In this document: in pieces, positions 1-8,788 of the stretch | How the letters are laid out: the number at the start of each line of letters is the position of its first letter | Numbering within the stretch: position 1 is the stretch's first letter | Assembly (NCBI RefSeq): GCF_009497895.1 | Contig: NZ_CP033116.1 | Span: forward strand, 868,001 to 932,000 | Direction of reading: 5' to 3' | From: Halopseudomonas pelagia | Lineage (GTDB): Bacteria > Pseudomonadota > Gammaproteobacteria > Pseudomonadales > Pseudomonadaceae | Length of the DNA: 64,000 nucleotides | Notes under the pieces: model-generated | What the model was told of the DNA's origin: nothing | Seen by the model: only the letters and a program-made list of their open reading frames with translations | Database searches by the model: none | Program-made: the position numbers and the translations under genes

Positions 1-1
1 G

Positions 2-334
2 CCGGCTTTGCAACCCGGCGAGCCGGAAAAGGAAGCGCTGCGCGTGGCGTTCCCGCGTAATGATGGTAGCGGCGGTATCCGGTTTGTATTACCCAGCCGC
101 TTGCCGGAAGTCGAATCGGTATTTGCGATGACGGTGCACAAATCCCAGGGCTCCGAGTTCGAACACGTGGCTCTGGTACTACCCGAAACGGGTAACCCGG
201 TGCTGACCAAAGAACTGGTGTACACCGCCATCACCCGCGCCAGCGCGCATTTCAGCTTGCTGGAAAGCCGCGACGGGGTATTCGAGCAGGCGGTACAGAC
301 GCGGGTAAAGCGGGTCAGTGGCCTGGCATTCTGA
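2..334 (+). CDS. recD: Exodeoxyribonuclease V subunit RecD (C-terminal fragment)
   Basis: This is the last 110 or so codons of a gene that begins before the window. It contains the helicase C-terminal motif FAMTVHKSQGSEF, followed by an ALVLP strand and VYTAITRA, which is the UvrD-like C-terminal domain at the end of RecD. RecD is the fast 5'-to-3' motor of the RecBCD helicase-nuclease that processes double-strand ends. The frame is open from base 2. The TTG at base 8 is not a real start, because the helicase core must lie upstream. The gene converges on a glutamine amidotransferase whose stop codon follows directly. A related RecD2-type helicase cannot be fully excluded from this tail alone. 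Confidence 0.85.
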   Translation, partial: PALQPGEPEKEALRVAFPRNDGSGGIRFVLPSRLPEVESVFAMTVHKSQGSEFEHVALVLPETGNPVLTKELVYTAITRASAHFSLLESRDGVFEQAVQTRVKRVSGLAF

Positions 335-1012
335 TTACTCAGCGGCGCTTCTGACCGCCTGAATCAGCGCCTGGAACAACAGGCGCTGGCGGCGGTAAAA
401 CAACAGGAATTCCGGGTGCCATTGCACGCCAAGCAGGAACGGCTTGCGCGGATCTTCCACTGCCTGAACGATACCGTCCAGATCGCGGCCGCTGACGATT
501 AGCCCTTCGCCAACCTTGTCTATCGCCTGGTTGTGCAGGCTGTTGATCCGGCAGTTGTCGGACATCAACAGTCGCCATAGGCGGCTGCTCGGCTCAACAT
601 TGAGGGTTTTCAGCGGCAGTATGGTCCAGCGATTGGAGGTCATCTTGCGGTGTGACTTCAGTTCCTGAAACAGGTTGCCGCCACGCCGTGCGTTGAGTAG
701 CTGCGCACCGCGGCATATGCCCAGCAGCGGCAGATTGCGCGCCAGCGCATCGTCGATCACGGCCAATTCCAGAGCATCGCGTTCAGCGTCGTACTTAGGA
801 TGGACTTCTGGCTCGGCCGCATAGATCACCGGGTCGATGTCATGCCCGCCGGTCACCACCACGGCATCATATTGCAGTTGGCTCAAGTCATCGCCGGGCC
901 TGACCTGCAGGGCTTGAGCACCGTACCAGCGCAGTGCACAGCCGACCAGGAAACGTGGCCCGAAAGCACCGCGGCGAGGCCCAGTCACAGCAACCACAAT
1001 CCGCCGCGTCAT
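335..1012 (-). CDS. Class I glutamine amidotransferase, PuuD-like gamma-glutamyl hydrolase
   Basis: A 225-residue protein with the peptidase C26 / class I glutamine amidotransferase fold. The nucleophile elbow is GICRGAQ with Cys100, and the His-Glu pair sits in GVQWHPEF near residue 200. VTGGHDIDP near residue 55 resembles PuuD, which cleaves gamma-glutamyl-GABA. The start was chosen at MTRRIVVAV because its ATG overlaps the stop of the upstream amidoligase as ATGA, a sign of translational coupling. An upstream in-frame start would add 14 unlikely residues. Amidotransferase-like proteins are recurrent partners of COOH-NH2 amidoligases, where they probably hydrolyse or edit the amide bond. 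The substrate here is unknown. Confidence 0.8.
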   Translation of the reverse strand: MTRRIVVAVTGPRRGAFGPRFLVGCALRWYGAQALQVRPGDDLSQLQYDAVVVTGGHDIDPVIYAAEPEVHPKYDAERDALELAVIDDALARNLPLLGICRGAQLLNARRGGNLFQELKSHRKMTSNRWTILPLKTLNVEPSSRLWRLLMSDNCRINSLHNQAIDKVGEGLIVSGRDLDGIVQAVEDPRKPFLLGVQWHPEFLLFYRRQRLLFQALIQAVRSAAE

Positions 1013-2007
1013 GCCTGAGCGCCGAGCCAGTTCTTGTCGACCTGTTCTGCCCAATCGGTCAGTAGACGACTCAGGCCACTATCCAGATGCTGGCGATAGG
1101 CATCGCAACAGGCGGCCAGGCGTGGGGCATCTCCGGCCAAACGTTCCACCTCTAGCCAATCGGCCCATGCCAGGTGCAAACCCCAGCCGGGTTGATCGAT
1201 CAGGCAATCGGGCAAACGGTAATGAAAGGTCGGCCGCGATTTGATCAGCGCGTCGCCGGTGACCGACAGCACCCGGGCCTCGTCGATATGCTTGAACAGG
1301 GGCAGCATGTCCAGCGCCCGGTTACGGGTCGGATTGTCTCGCAGATAGTCGCTAATCAGCTGGGGCATCTCAGGCCAGTACGCCTGGTTGATTACTTGCC
1401 TCACATACACGCTGGGAAACGGGTCGACATAACTGGTCAGTCGCCGCGTCATATTGATATTGGCGCGTTGCAACAGCCAGTCATACAGACATATGAAGGC
1501 TTTCAGATAGGCGCAGATGGTCTCGGCTTCGGTGTCTGGCACCTCCGGGTTGAACTGCATACCAAAGGCATTGGTCATGCGATCACCGGTACCCTTGGCG
1601 CCAGCGTTGCGCAGGTGCGCGATTAGCGCGTCGACCTCATGCAGGCGGTTCAAAGGCAGCGGCGGGCTAACCAGCTCGTGTGGGACCAGATTATCAGTCA
1701 GCCACTTGAGCACTTCTTCGGCAGAGGTTTTCAGGTCATCGCCTAAATCATCCTTCTGACGTTTCTCCCGGCCCAGTTTTTTCAATAACCGGAAGTCCAG
1801 CTCGACGATCCAGGGGCCTGCAGCATCGCCAGTGAGGGTGCGTTCGTAGCGACTGGTCTGTTCAACCTCGCAGCCGAGAAACTGCGCGGCCAACTGGGCC
1901 AGGGCGTCCAGGGTCAGGCCATTCATTTCCAGTTCTACGCCTACGCGGCGCAGCTCACCCTTCTGGGTTTTCTGCCGCGGCGGCATTGGAAACGGGTTCT
2001 GGGTCAT
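1009..2007 (-). CDS. Amidoligase family protein (COOH-NH2 ligase fold)
   Basis: A 332-residue protein that matches the amidoligase enzyme family (Amidoligase_2). The N-terminal part has RRVGVELEMNGL, with the acidic residues expected to bind ATP-Mg, followed by a WIVELDFRLLKK strand. These enzymes are related to glutamine synthetase and glutamate-cysteine ligase and form amide bonds between a carboxylate and an amine. The start is the ATG at 2007, preceded by AAGGAG six bases away; a start eight codons upstream is possible. The gene is coupled by ATGA overlap to the downstream amidotransferase and follows a gamma-glutamyltransferase by about 100 bases. The context suggests synthesis and turnover of a gamma-glutamyl or similar amide, but the product cannot be read from the sequence. 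Confidence 0.75.
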   Translation of the reverse strand: MTQNPFPMPPRQKTQKGELRRVGVELEMNGLTLDALAQLAAQFLGCEVEQTSRYERTLTGDAAGPWIVELDFRLLKKLGREKRQKDDLGDDLKTSAEEVLKWLTDNLVPHELVSPPLPLNRLHEVDALIAHLRNAGAKGTGDRMTNAFGMQFNPEVPDTEAETICAYLKAFICLYDWLLQRANINMTRRLTSYVDPFPSVYVRQVINQAYWPEMPQLISDYLRDNPTRNRALDMLPLFKHIDEARVLSVTGDALIKSRPTFHYRLPDCLIDQPGWGLHLAWADWLEVERLAGDAPRLAACCDAYRQHLDSGLSRLLTDWAEQVDKNWLGAQA

Positions 2008-2108
2008 GCCTCGCTCCTTCAAAGATGCCAAGCTACTCTAACACGAGGGCAAGGGCGTATTGGTGACAGGTAATGGCATGTAACCTATCCGGCCCTCAGG
2101 GGCCAGGG

Positions 2109-3860
2109 TCACTCACCCAAGGCTACGCCATCCAGTCGCGGATCAGCACCACCGCGCCATTGCCCATCAACTCGTTCGATACCGTGCAAACCGCTGGTCA
2201 TCGACACGAGGCTCACCTCATGGCCCAGCGCTTGAAGTGCGGATACCTGCTGCTCCAGCGCCGTGCCGGCTTCCATTTCCAGTCCCAGGCCGCGGTCCAG
2301 GTGATTGGGCAGCGCGATGGCTTGCTGCACATCCATATTCCAATCCAGTACGCCGACCAGGGCTTTAACGACATAACCGATGATCCGGCTGCCGCCGCGC
2401 GAACCAATAACCAGTCTAGGCTCTCCATCGGCATCCAGAACTATAATCGGAGCCATTGAACTGCGCGGGCGTTTGCCGCCAGCCACGGCGTTGGGGTGAG
2501 CGAGATCGCCCAACTGCGGATCGAAGCTGAAGTCGGTCAATTGGTTATTCAACACGAACCCCTGGCTGAGCATTCGGCTCCCGAAGGGCGCCTCATTCGA
2601 GCTGGTCAGCGCCAACAGGTTCCCTTGTGCATCGACGATACTGAAGTGCGAGGTGCCGCGCTCATCCGCATCAGGCGCCAGCTCGATATCGCGTCGCTCC
2701 ACGCGTTTGCCGGGTTCGCCGGGATGCACCTGAGTCAGCGCCTGGTCGGGCTTGATCAGCATGGCGCGCTGGCGCAGGTATTGGGCATCGAGTAACCCAT
2801 CGACGGGTATCCGGACAAAATCCGGATCGCCGATATAAGCGTTGCGATCGGCAAACGCCAGGCGGCTGGCTTCGGTAATTAGATGCAGGCTGGCCGGACT
2901 ACCAGGCGCCAACGCACTCAGGTCGAAGTGTTCAAGCATGCCCATGATCTGCAATACGCTAATGCCGCCGGAGGAGGGCGGTGGCGCGCCGCACAACGTC
3001 CATTCGCGGTAGGGCGCGCAGACCGCATCGCGCTTCAGTGCGGTATAGCTAGCCAGATCTTCCAGGCGCATATCGTCGGCTCCCCAGCGCGCATTGTTGG
3101 TGCGCTGGACAAACTGTTGTGCGATGGGGCCTCGGTAGAAAGCCTGGGGGCCCTGATCCGCAAGCTGCTGCAAGGTCCTGGCTAGCGCCGGGTTGCGTAA
3201 TACGGGCGGCTCGACGCCGGCCTGGCGCCGGTAATACTGGCGAGTATCCGCGAACAGGCGCAGTGACCAATCGGCCTCTATCTGTCGCTGTAAACGGGGT
3301 GGCATCGGCAGGCCCGACTCGGCCAGCGCGATGGCTGGAGCCAGCAGCGTCGCCCAGGGTAGGCGGCCGTGTTCCTGGTGGGCCAGGGCCAACATCGAGA
3401 CCAGCCCAGGCACGCCGACCGACGAGCCGCTGGGAATAGCCAGCGCCAGCGGCAATGAGGTGCCAAGAAACTGGAAACGGTCGGGGTTGGCGGCAGCGGG
3501 TGCGGTTTCGCGGCCATCGTAAACTACCGGCTGTGCGCTTCCCGCTTGATGCAGAAGCAGAAACCCACCGCCGCCGATGCCGGTCTCGGGTGATTCGATC
3601 AGCCCGAGTACCATTTGCACCGCGATGGCGGCATCTACTGCATGGCCACCTTGACGCAATATATCCAGTCCGGCTTCCACCGCTAACGGGTGCGCCGCGG
3701 AGATCATCATTTGTTCCGCCTGACGTTCCGCTACCGGTTGAAGGGTGCGCACGGCGGTCGCCGGATCGCTGCCGCTGCAAGCGCTCAGCAATACCAACAA
3801 ACTTATGCCCGCCCAGCGGGTCAGAGCGATGAGACGGGATGGAGGTAAGATTATCGACAT
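2109..3860 (-). CDS. ggt: Gamma-glutamyltransferase, lipoprotein-type signal
   Basis: A 583-residue Ntn-hydrolase precursor of the gamma-glutamyltransferase family. It transfers or hydrolyses the gamma-glutamyl group of glutathione and related compounds. The central GTSHFSIVD carries the Thr expected to become the N-terminal nucleophile after self-cleavage, around residue 400. PPPSSGG and the SGGSRI-like GSRGGSRII match small-subunit binding loops. The N-terminus has a hydrophobic stretch ending in LLSAC, a lipobox, so the enzyme is probably anchored in the outer membrane facing the periplasm. The ATG at 3860 was chosen over an upstream TTG at 3884. It probably forms a unit with the amidoligase and amidotransferase downstream on the same strand. 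Confidence 0.88.
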   Translation of the reverse strand: MSIILPPSRLIALTRWAGISLLVLLSACSGSDPATAVRTLQPVAERQAEQMMISAAHPLAVEAGLDILRQGGHAVDAAIAVQMVLGLIESPETGIGGGGFLLLHQAGSAQPVVYDGRETAPAAANPDRFQFLGTSLPLALAIPSGSSVGVPGLVSMLALAHQEHGRLPWATLLAPAIALAESGLPMPPRLQRQIEADWSLRLFADTRQYYRRQAGVEPPVLRNPALARTLQQLADQGPQAFYRGPIAQQFVQRTNNARWGADDMRLEDLASYTALKRDAVCAPYREWTLCGAPPPSSGGISVLQIMGMLEHFDLSALAPGSPASLHLITEASRLAFADRNAYIGDPDFVRIPVDGLLDAQYLRQRAMLIKPDQALTQVHPGEPGKRVERRDIELAPDADERGTSHFSIVDAQGNLLALTSSNEAPFGSRMLSQGFVLNNQLTDFSFDPQLGDLAHPNAVAGGKRPRSSMAPIIVLDADGEPRLVIGSRGGSRIIGYVVKALVGVLDWNMDVQQAIALPNHLDRGLGLEMEAGTALEQQVSALQALGHEVSLVSMTSGLHGIERVDGQWRGGADPRLDGVALGE

Positions 3861-3958
3861 AGTCGGCAGGCTAACCTGTGCCAAAGCCGCCGTCTAACGT
3901 TTGGCATTTTTGAGGTATTATTACAGGCGTTATTTCTTTTGACCCTTGAAGGCATTAA

Positions 3959-4147
3959 ATGACCAATTTAGCGGAGTTTCGGGCCGCAGAGCGTAAACTT
4001 GCGCAGCAGCTGGCCCAACTGGAAAACATGAAGCAGGACGCCGGTCTGCAGCGGGAACTGGCGTTCAATGATGAACTGAAAGCGTTGATAAAAAGCTACG
4101 GTTATTCAGCTCGGCAAGCGCTGGCCATTTTACAGTCAGCCGAGTAA
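3959..4147 (+). CDS. Mini-MvaT: H-NS/MvaT-family N-terminal domain only
   Basis: A 62-residue protein whose whole length matches the N-terminal coiled-coil oligomerisation region of the pseudomonad silencer MvaT. The EFRAAERKL start, KQDAGLQRELAF and the LKALIKSYGYSARQALAIL helix follow the MvaT pattern. MvaT itself is about 124 residues, and its C-terminal DNA-binding half with the YKNPHTGE motif is absent. Translation ends in a clean TAA, and no frame of the next 200 bases restores the missing half. GAAGG lies six bases before the ATG. By analogy with H-NST and other H-NS-like proteins lacking DNA binding, it could mix with MvaT/MvaU oligomers and loosen silencing. It could also be a decayed mvaT copy. 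Confidence 0.7.
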   Translation: MTNLAEFRAAERKLAQQLAQLENMKQDAGLQRELAFNDELKALIKSYGYSARQALAILQSAE

Positions 4148-4368
4148 TCAATCCCGCGGAAGACAGCTGCGTTTCCATAATGTTCCCGAAATCGCTATCA
4201 TGGGGGCTTATTGGTGACGAATGTCGCTGAATGGCTGTTGATCGGTAGCGTGTACCGGTTCTCCGTCAAGCATGGTTGAGTTGCGCACCAGGCTGGCCAA
4301 GACCCGTTTACTTGTCCTGTTCTGGCATCTGGGCAACCGCCTGCCTTCACTCAGGAGCAAGAACCGCG

Positions 4369-6036
4369 ATGGATAAAGATCCCTCTTCAAATACCGGCAT
4401 TGAGCCGGAAAATCCCCCCCTGGATGCCATCCCGGCACCTTCGGGCGAATCAACGCTGATCGATACCGATTACGTCATTGGCCAGGATAATATCAAAGGG
4501 CAGTTTTCCTTTGCGCTGGATATCCACGGTAAGGTGTTCAGCATTTCGGCGTTGACCATTATTGCGTTCGTGATTCTCACGCTGGCACTACAGAATGACG
4601 TGGAGCCGATTTTCAGCGCCATCCGTGATTGGCTGACTGGTAATCTGGCCTGGTTCTTTCTGGGCGCTGCCAATATTTTCGTGATTCTCTGCCTGGTGCT
4701 CATCGTCTCGCCACTGGGCAAAGTGCGCCTGGGTGGTATGGACGCCAAACCGGATCACTCCTATATGGGCTGGTTCAGTATGCTGTTTGCCGCCGGTATG
4801 GGTATTGGCCTGATGTTCTACGGCGTCTCCGAGCCGATGTCGCATTTTTCCGCGTCCATGGGCGGTGTGGCTGTAGGCGAAGAGGGTTTGCGTACTGACT
4901 GGGCGCCGTTGGCTGGCGCTGCCGGTGATGCACAAGCCGCTGCCAGTTTGGGGATGGCCGCGACGATTTTCCATTGGGGTCTGCACCCTTGGGCCATTTA
5001 CGCGATTGTGGCGCTGGCGCTGGCGCTGTTTTCCTTCAATAAGGGTCTGCCGCTGAGCATACGGTCGATCTTTTATCCGATTCTGGGAGAGCGGGTCTGG
5101 GGCTGGCCCGGGCATGTGATCGATATTCTTGCGGTGTTTGCCACCCTGTTTGGTCTGGCTACCTCCCTGGGTATTGGCGCGGAACAAGCCGCAGGCGGCA
5201 TCGACTATCTGTTTGGCATTGCCGCTACGGACATGTCCAAGGTGCTGCTGATTATCGGCATCACGGCGATTGCCTTGATGTCTGTGCTGGCCGGGTTGGA
5301 TAAGGGCGTTAAGCGGCTGTCGCAACTGAACATGGTTCTGGCGATCCTGTTGCTGGGCTTCGTCATTGTTGTCGGCCCAACGCTGGCGATCCTCACCGGC
5401 TTCTTTACCAATCTGGGGTCCTACCTCCAGCATCTGCCGGCGCTGTCCAACCCGATTGGCCGTGAAGATGCCAACTTCAGCCAGGGCTGGACCGCGTTTT
5501 ATTGGGCTTGGTGGATCAGCTGGTCACCCTTCGTCGGCATGTTTATCGCCCGCGTCAGCCGTGGCCGTACCGTACGCGAGTTTCTGATTGCGGTTCTGCT
5601 GGTGCCTTCGCTGGTCTCAGTGTTGTGGATGACCGCCTTTGGCGGTACCGGCATCGGTCAGTTCGTCAACGACGGATTTACCGGAGTGCAGGATGCGGCG
5701 TTGGAGTTGCAGCTGTTTGCCATGCTTGGTGAGCTGCCTTTGGCGGAAATCACCTCGTTCATCGGTATCATTCTGGTGATCGTGTTCTTTATCACCTCGT
5801 CGGATTCCGGCTCGCTGGTGATCGATACCATCACGGCTGGGGGCAAGGTCAATGCCCCGGTACCACAGCGGGTGTTCTGGGTGATCATCGAAGGCGTGAT
5901 TGCTATTGCGCTGCTGCTCGGTGGCGGTCTGGTGGCATTGCAGGCCATGGCGGTATCGACCGGTTTACCGTTTACCCTGGTGTTGCTGGTCGGCTGTATC
6001 TCGATTGTTAAAGGGTTGATGTCCGAGCCCCGTTAA
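4369..6036 (+). CDS. BCCT family transporter (betaine/choline/carnitine type)
   Basis: A 555-residue inner-membrane carrier with about 12 membrane helices. The family signature is clear: GMGIGLMFYGVSEPMSHF near residue 145, and WAWWISWSPFVGMFIARVSR with the following RGRTVREF near residue 380. This Trp-rich segment forms the substrate pocket for quaternary ammonium compounds. BCCT carriers import glycine betaine, choline or carnitine with Na+ or H+, usually for osmoprotection; the substrate here cannot be decided. The start is the ATG after AGGAG (11-base spacing) and gives the normal acidic, Pro-rich cytosolic N-terminus. An upstream TTG at 4276 would add an unlikely leader. A strong terminator follows. 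Confidence 0.9.
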   Translation: MDKDPSSNTGIEPENPPLDAIPAPSGESTLIDTDYVIGQDNIKGQFSFALDIHGKVFSISALTIIAFVILTLALQNDVEPIFSAIRDWLTGNLAWFFLGAANIFVILCLVLIVSPLGKVRLGGMDAKPDHSYMGWFSMLFAAGMGIGLMFYGVSEPMSHFSASMGGVAVGEEGLRTDWAPLAGAAGDAQAAASLGMAATIFHWGLHPWAIYAIVALALALFSFNKGLPLSIRSIFYPILGERVWGWPGHVIDILAVFATLFGLATSLGIGAEQAAGGIDYLFGIAATDMSKVLLIIGITAIALMSVLAGLDKGVKRLSQLNMVLAILLLGFVIVVGPTLAILTGFFTNLGSYLQHLPALSNPIGREDANFSQGWTAFYWAWWISWSPFVGMFIARVSRGRTVREFLIAVLLVPSLVSVLWMTAFGGTGIGQFVNDGFTGVQDAALELQLFAMLGELPLAEITSFIGIILVIVFFITSSDSGSLVIDTITAGGKVNAPVPQRVFWVIIEGVIAIALLLGGGLVALQAMAVSTGLPFTLVLLVGCISIVKGLMSEPR

Positions 6037-6056
6037 CCTTTGATTTAGAGCTGCAA

Positions 6057-6091
6057 CAAAAGGCGCGACCTGTGAGGGTCGCGCCTTTTTT
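6057..6091. terminator. Bidirectional Rho-independent terminator
   Basis: A ten-pair GC-rich stem (AGGCGCGACC with its complement) and a six-base loop, flanked by an A-run on the left and a T-run on the right. It lies between the convergent BCCT transporter gene and the exonuclease gene and can serve both. Confidence 0.85.
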
Positions 6092-6104
6092 CGGTTTTAC
6101 TGAC

Positions 6105-6827
6105 TCAGTTCCACAGATCGCGAATGGCAATGGCGGGATGGTAGTGAGTGGCAACTTGCGCTTGCAGCAGCTCGGCGGTAGCCAGCGCATCGACCAAGGC
6201 ATGATGCGCCTGATAGTGCGGTAGGCCGTAGCGCAGGCGGCTGTCAGCCAGGCGGATGGAAGTCGGTTTAATACCGCGCAGCCGGGCAAACCAGCCCGGC
6301 TGGTTCGCACCGCGGTACAGCCGCGCTTCCAGCTCCATGGTATCAATCACCGGAAAATGCAGCTGCTCGCCGATAAAGTAGCGCACCGCTTCACTGAGAA
6401 AGCCGCGCTCGATATTGCGGTAATGCACCACCACCACTTTGCCTGCCAAGCTTTCCAACAAGGTACCTAACAGCTCGTCCAGCCCCGGAGCTTCGCTGAT
6501 TTCGCTGTGAGTGATGCGGTGCAGGGTGACCGATTTGCTGGTCAGTTCGGCAATCGGTTTGACCACGTGGTAGCTGGTTTGCGCGCAGCGAATGCGATCA
6601 AGGCTGAAAGGCGCCAGACCAATACTGACGATAGCGTTGCGATCAGGGTCCAGGCCAGTGGTCTCGATATCCATGGCGATCAGCTCGACGTCGCTCAAGG
6701 GCGTGTCAGCGGCAACGGCGCCGGCCTGATAAAAGCGCACCAGGCGCTCATCCTTCGCGGTATTGGCCAGGTTATTGAAAATGCTCTGCCAGTCAGGGCT
6801 GTTAGCGAGGGCGGCTGCTTTGCTCAT
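6105..6827 (-). CDS. 3'-5' exonuclease, DnaQ/DEDDh family
   Basis: A 240-residue protein with an exonuclease domain from about residue 45 to the end. ExoI is IAMDIETTGLD, with the two metal-binding acids of DEDD nucleases. ExoII lies around the VVHYRNIERGFL segment, and ExoIII is HHALVDALAT with the His and Asp of the DEDDh type. It resembles the epsilon proofreading subunit of DNA polymerase III, but it is a separate family found in pseudomonads next to cyclic-nucleotide/CBS/DUF294 proteins. Its start overlaps the stop of that upstream gene by four bases (ATGA), so the pair is co-translated. The nucleic-acid substrate is unknown. Confidence 0.85.
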   Translation of the reverse strand: MSKAAALANSPDWQSIFNNLANTAKDERLVRFYQAGAVAADTPLSDVELIAMDIETTGLDPDRNAIVSIGLAPFSLDRIRCAQTSYHVVKPIAELTSKSVTLHRITHSEISEAPGLDELLGTLLESLAGKVVVVHYRNIERGFLSEAVRYFIGEQLHFPVIDTMELEARLYRGANQPGWFARLRGIKPTSIRLADSRLRYGLPHYQAHHALVDALATAELLQAQVATHYHPAIAIRDLWN

Positions 6828-8740
6828 AGAGTGCGCATGGACTGCAGCGAAGGATAACGGTAGCGCAGGAATTTCTGTGCGTTGCTGAGGACCTGAAAGG
6901 CTTCCTTGAGGTTATGTCGATCCGCTGCAGGGATGGTTTCAGGCTGAATATAATTATTGGGTTCGCGGCCCTGTTCGATCTCCCGCGCCTGATGGCGGAT
7001 ACGCACCATCGACAGGAATTCCAGGGCATAGCGCAGCCGAGTAATTGCTTCCGGCGGCATCAGCCGCGTGGTGGCCACGGCGTCTAGTCGCTCGAAGGAA
7101 TTTTGCGCCTTGGAGCCGCAAGCCAGGCTGTGTACCCGGATCAGATCGGTTAGGGGCGCTGTGCCGCGGCCCTTGAGGTTGATGATGTTCTTGTGCTCGC
7201 CATCCTGTTCCATCACAAAGGTCCGAAAAAAGCCCAGTGGCGGCGTACGATTGAGCGCGTTGCGTGCCAGGGCCGCCAGGAACGGCTCACTGGTGCTGGC
7301 TTTGGATGCGAGCAGATCCTTCAGCGTTTCGGCCAGGTCGGCTTCGCCATAGACGCTGTCCAGATCAAAGAAAATCGAGCTGTTGAGCAAGGTTTCAGGG
7401 TTGGGTCGGTCTATCCACTGGGTGAAGTACTGTTTCCATACCTTCAGCGGCTGACGCCATTTCGGGTTGGTGGCCATGATGCCGCCCTTGCAGTAGGTGT
7501 AACCGCAGGCCGCCAGCCCATCGCTGACGAAGGTTGCCAACTTGAGAAAATACGCGTCGTGCAGTTCGGGATCAAAGCTGTCATCCAGAATCAGCGCGTT
7601 GTCCTGATCGGTCACTACCAGTTGCTCATCGCGTGCCATGGATCCGAGCGCGAGGTAACAGTAGGGCACTGGCGGCGGGCCCAGCTCCGCCTCGGCCAGC
7701 TCCAGCAAACGCTGGCTGAAGCCTCTGCCGATACCGGCCATGGTGCTGCCGATCATATGCGCGGTGGCTTCATCGTTGGCCATGCGCACAAAGGTCGCGC
7801 GAATATCCGGTAGCAAGCTCTGCAAGCCGGCGACGTCCTGCTTATTGAAAATATTGCTGACCAGATACAGGCTGCTCTGCGATTCAAAGCGGATGATATC
7901 GGTCAGGTTGATCAGGCCAATCGGCCTTTTGCGCTGAATCACCGGCAGGTGATGGATATTGTTGCGCAGCATGCACAGCATGGTGTCGAACACCGAGTCT
8001 TCGGCCTGCACGGTAATCGGATTGGGCGACATGACCTGACTGATCGGTGTGTCGGGTGCCAGACCCTCGGCCACCACCCGGGTACGGAAATCGCGGTCGG
8101 TGACGATGCCGACCATGATGCCGGCTCCGGGGCCTGCAGCGGGCAGTGTGCCGGTACCGTCCACGGCAGCCATGCTATCGACGATAACCAGCGATGAGAC
8201 GTTCTCTGCGGTCATCACGCACGCAGCCTCTTTGACCGACGTATGCGCCGGCACCATAATCGGCAGCCTGCTGATCAGCTTGCGCACTTTGATCTGCATC
8301 AGCTCGCCGGCCTTGCTTTGGCTGTCCACCGCCGTCTTCAGGCGCGACTGGCCCTCGGCCTCGACAAAGTCGGCAAAGGTTTCATGCTCCTCGCACAGAC
8401 GGTCAAATAGGCTGGAGGGAATAAAATAAACCAGACTGTCTTCGATTGCCCGTGCTGGAAAGCGCACCTTGTGATTGCGCAGCAGACCGAAGTGACCAAA
8501 AATATCGCCTTCGGTCAGCCGGTTATACAGCTCGCCATTGCGACGGAACACATCCACCGCACCGCTGCGCAGGTAATGCAGGAACCGAATATCCTGGTCG
8601 AACAGCAGAATGTCAGTACCCGCCTTGAAATAGCTGATCTCAATCTGGCGTGCTACCTCGCTTAGGACGTCTTCCGGCAAGCCCTCGAACGGCGGAAAGC
8701 GGCTCAGGTGATCACGTATTTCAATGATCTCAATATCCAT
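6824..8740 (-). CDS. cNMP-binding, CBS-pair and DUF294 nucleotidyltransferase protein
   Basis: A 638-residue multidomain signalling protein. Residues 10-140 form a cyclic-nucleotide-binding-like domain (LRSGAVDVFRRNGELYNRLTEGDIFG). Residues 155-285 hold two CBS motifs, which usually sense adenine nucleotides. Residues 300-460 are a DUF294 putative nucleotidyltransferase with GSMARDEQLVVTDQDNAL, the G-S plus D-x-D signature shared with GlnD. The C-terminal 140 residues are the helical DUF294_C domain. The family is thought to sense energy or cyclic nucleotides and to modify or bind a partner. It is coupled to the exonuclease gene by a four-base overlap. Relatives often sit beside acetate-uptake genes, but none are seen here. 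Confidence 0.85.
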   Translation of the reverse strand: MDIEIIEIRDHLSRFPPFEGLPEDVLSEVARQIEISYFKAGTDILLFDQDIRFLHYLRSGAVDVFRRNGELYNRLTEGDIFGHFGLLRNHKVRFPARAIEDSLVYFIPSSLFDRLCEEHETFADFVEAEGQSRLKTAVDSQSKAGELMQIKVRKLISRLPIMVPAHTSVKEAACVMTAENVSSLVIVDSMAAVDGTGTLPAAGPGAGIMVGIVTDRDFRTRVVAEGLAPDTPISQVMSPNPITVQAEDSVFDTMLCMLRNNIHHLPVIQRKRPIGLINLTDIIRFESQSSLYLVSNIFNKQDVAGLQSLLPDIRATFVRMANDEATAHMIGSTMAGIGRGFSQRLLELAEAELGPPPVPYCYLALGSMARDEQLVVTDQDNALILDDSFDPELHDAYFLKLATFVSDGLAACGYTYCKGGIMATNPKWRQPLKVWKQYFTQWIDRPNPETLLNSSIFFDLDSVYGEADLAETLKDLLASKASTSEPFLAALARNALNRTPPLGFFRTFVMEQDGEHKNIINLKGRGTAPLTDLIRVHSLACGSKAQNSFERLDAVATTRLMPPEAITRLRYALEFLSMVRIRHQAREIEQGREPNNYIQPETIPAADRHNLKEAFQVLSNAQKFLRYRYPSLQSMRTL

Positions 8741-8788
8741 AAGTGCGCATCCTGATGAACAAGTGCATGAGCGACCGGGGCGCGCGGC

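Noticed and set aside
4243..4252. CGGTAGCGTG, part of the ops core, upstream of the BCCT gene
   Set aside because: Only 10 of 13 bases match, and it precedes a single short transporter gene rather than a polysaccharide operon; treated as chance.
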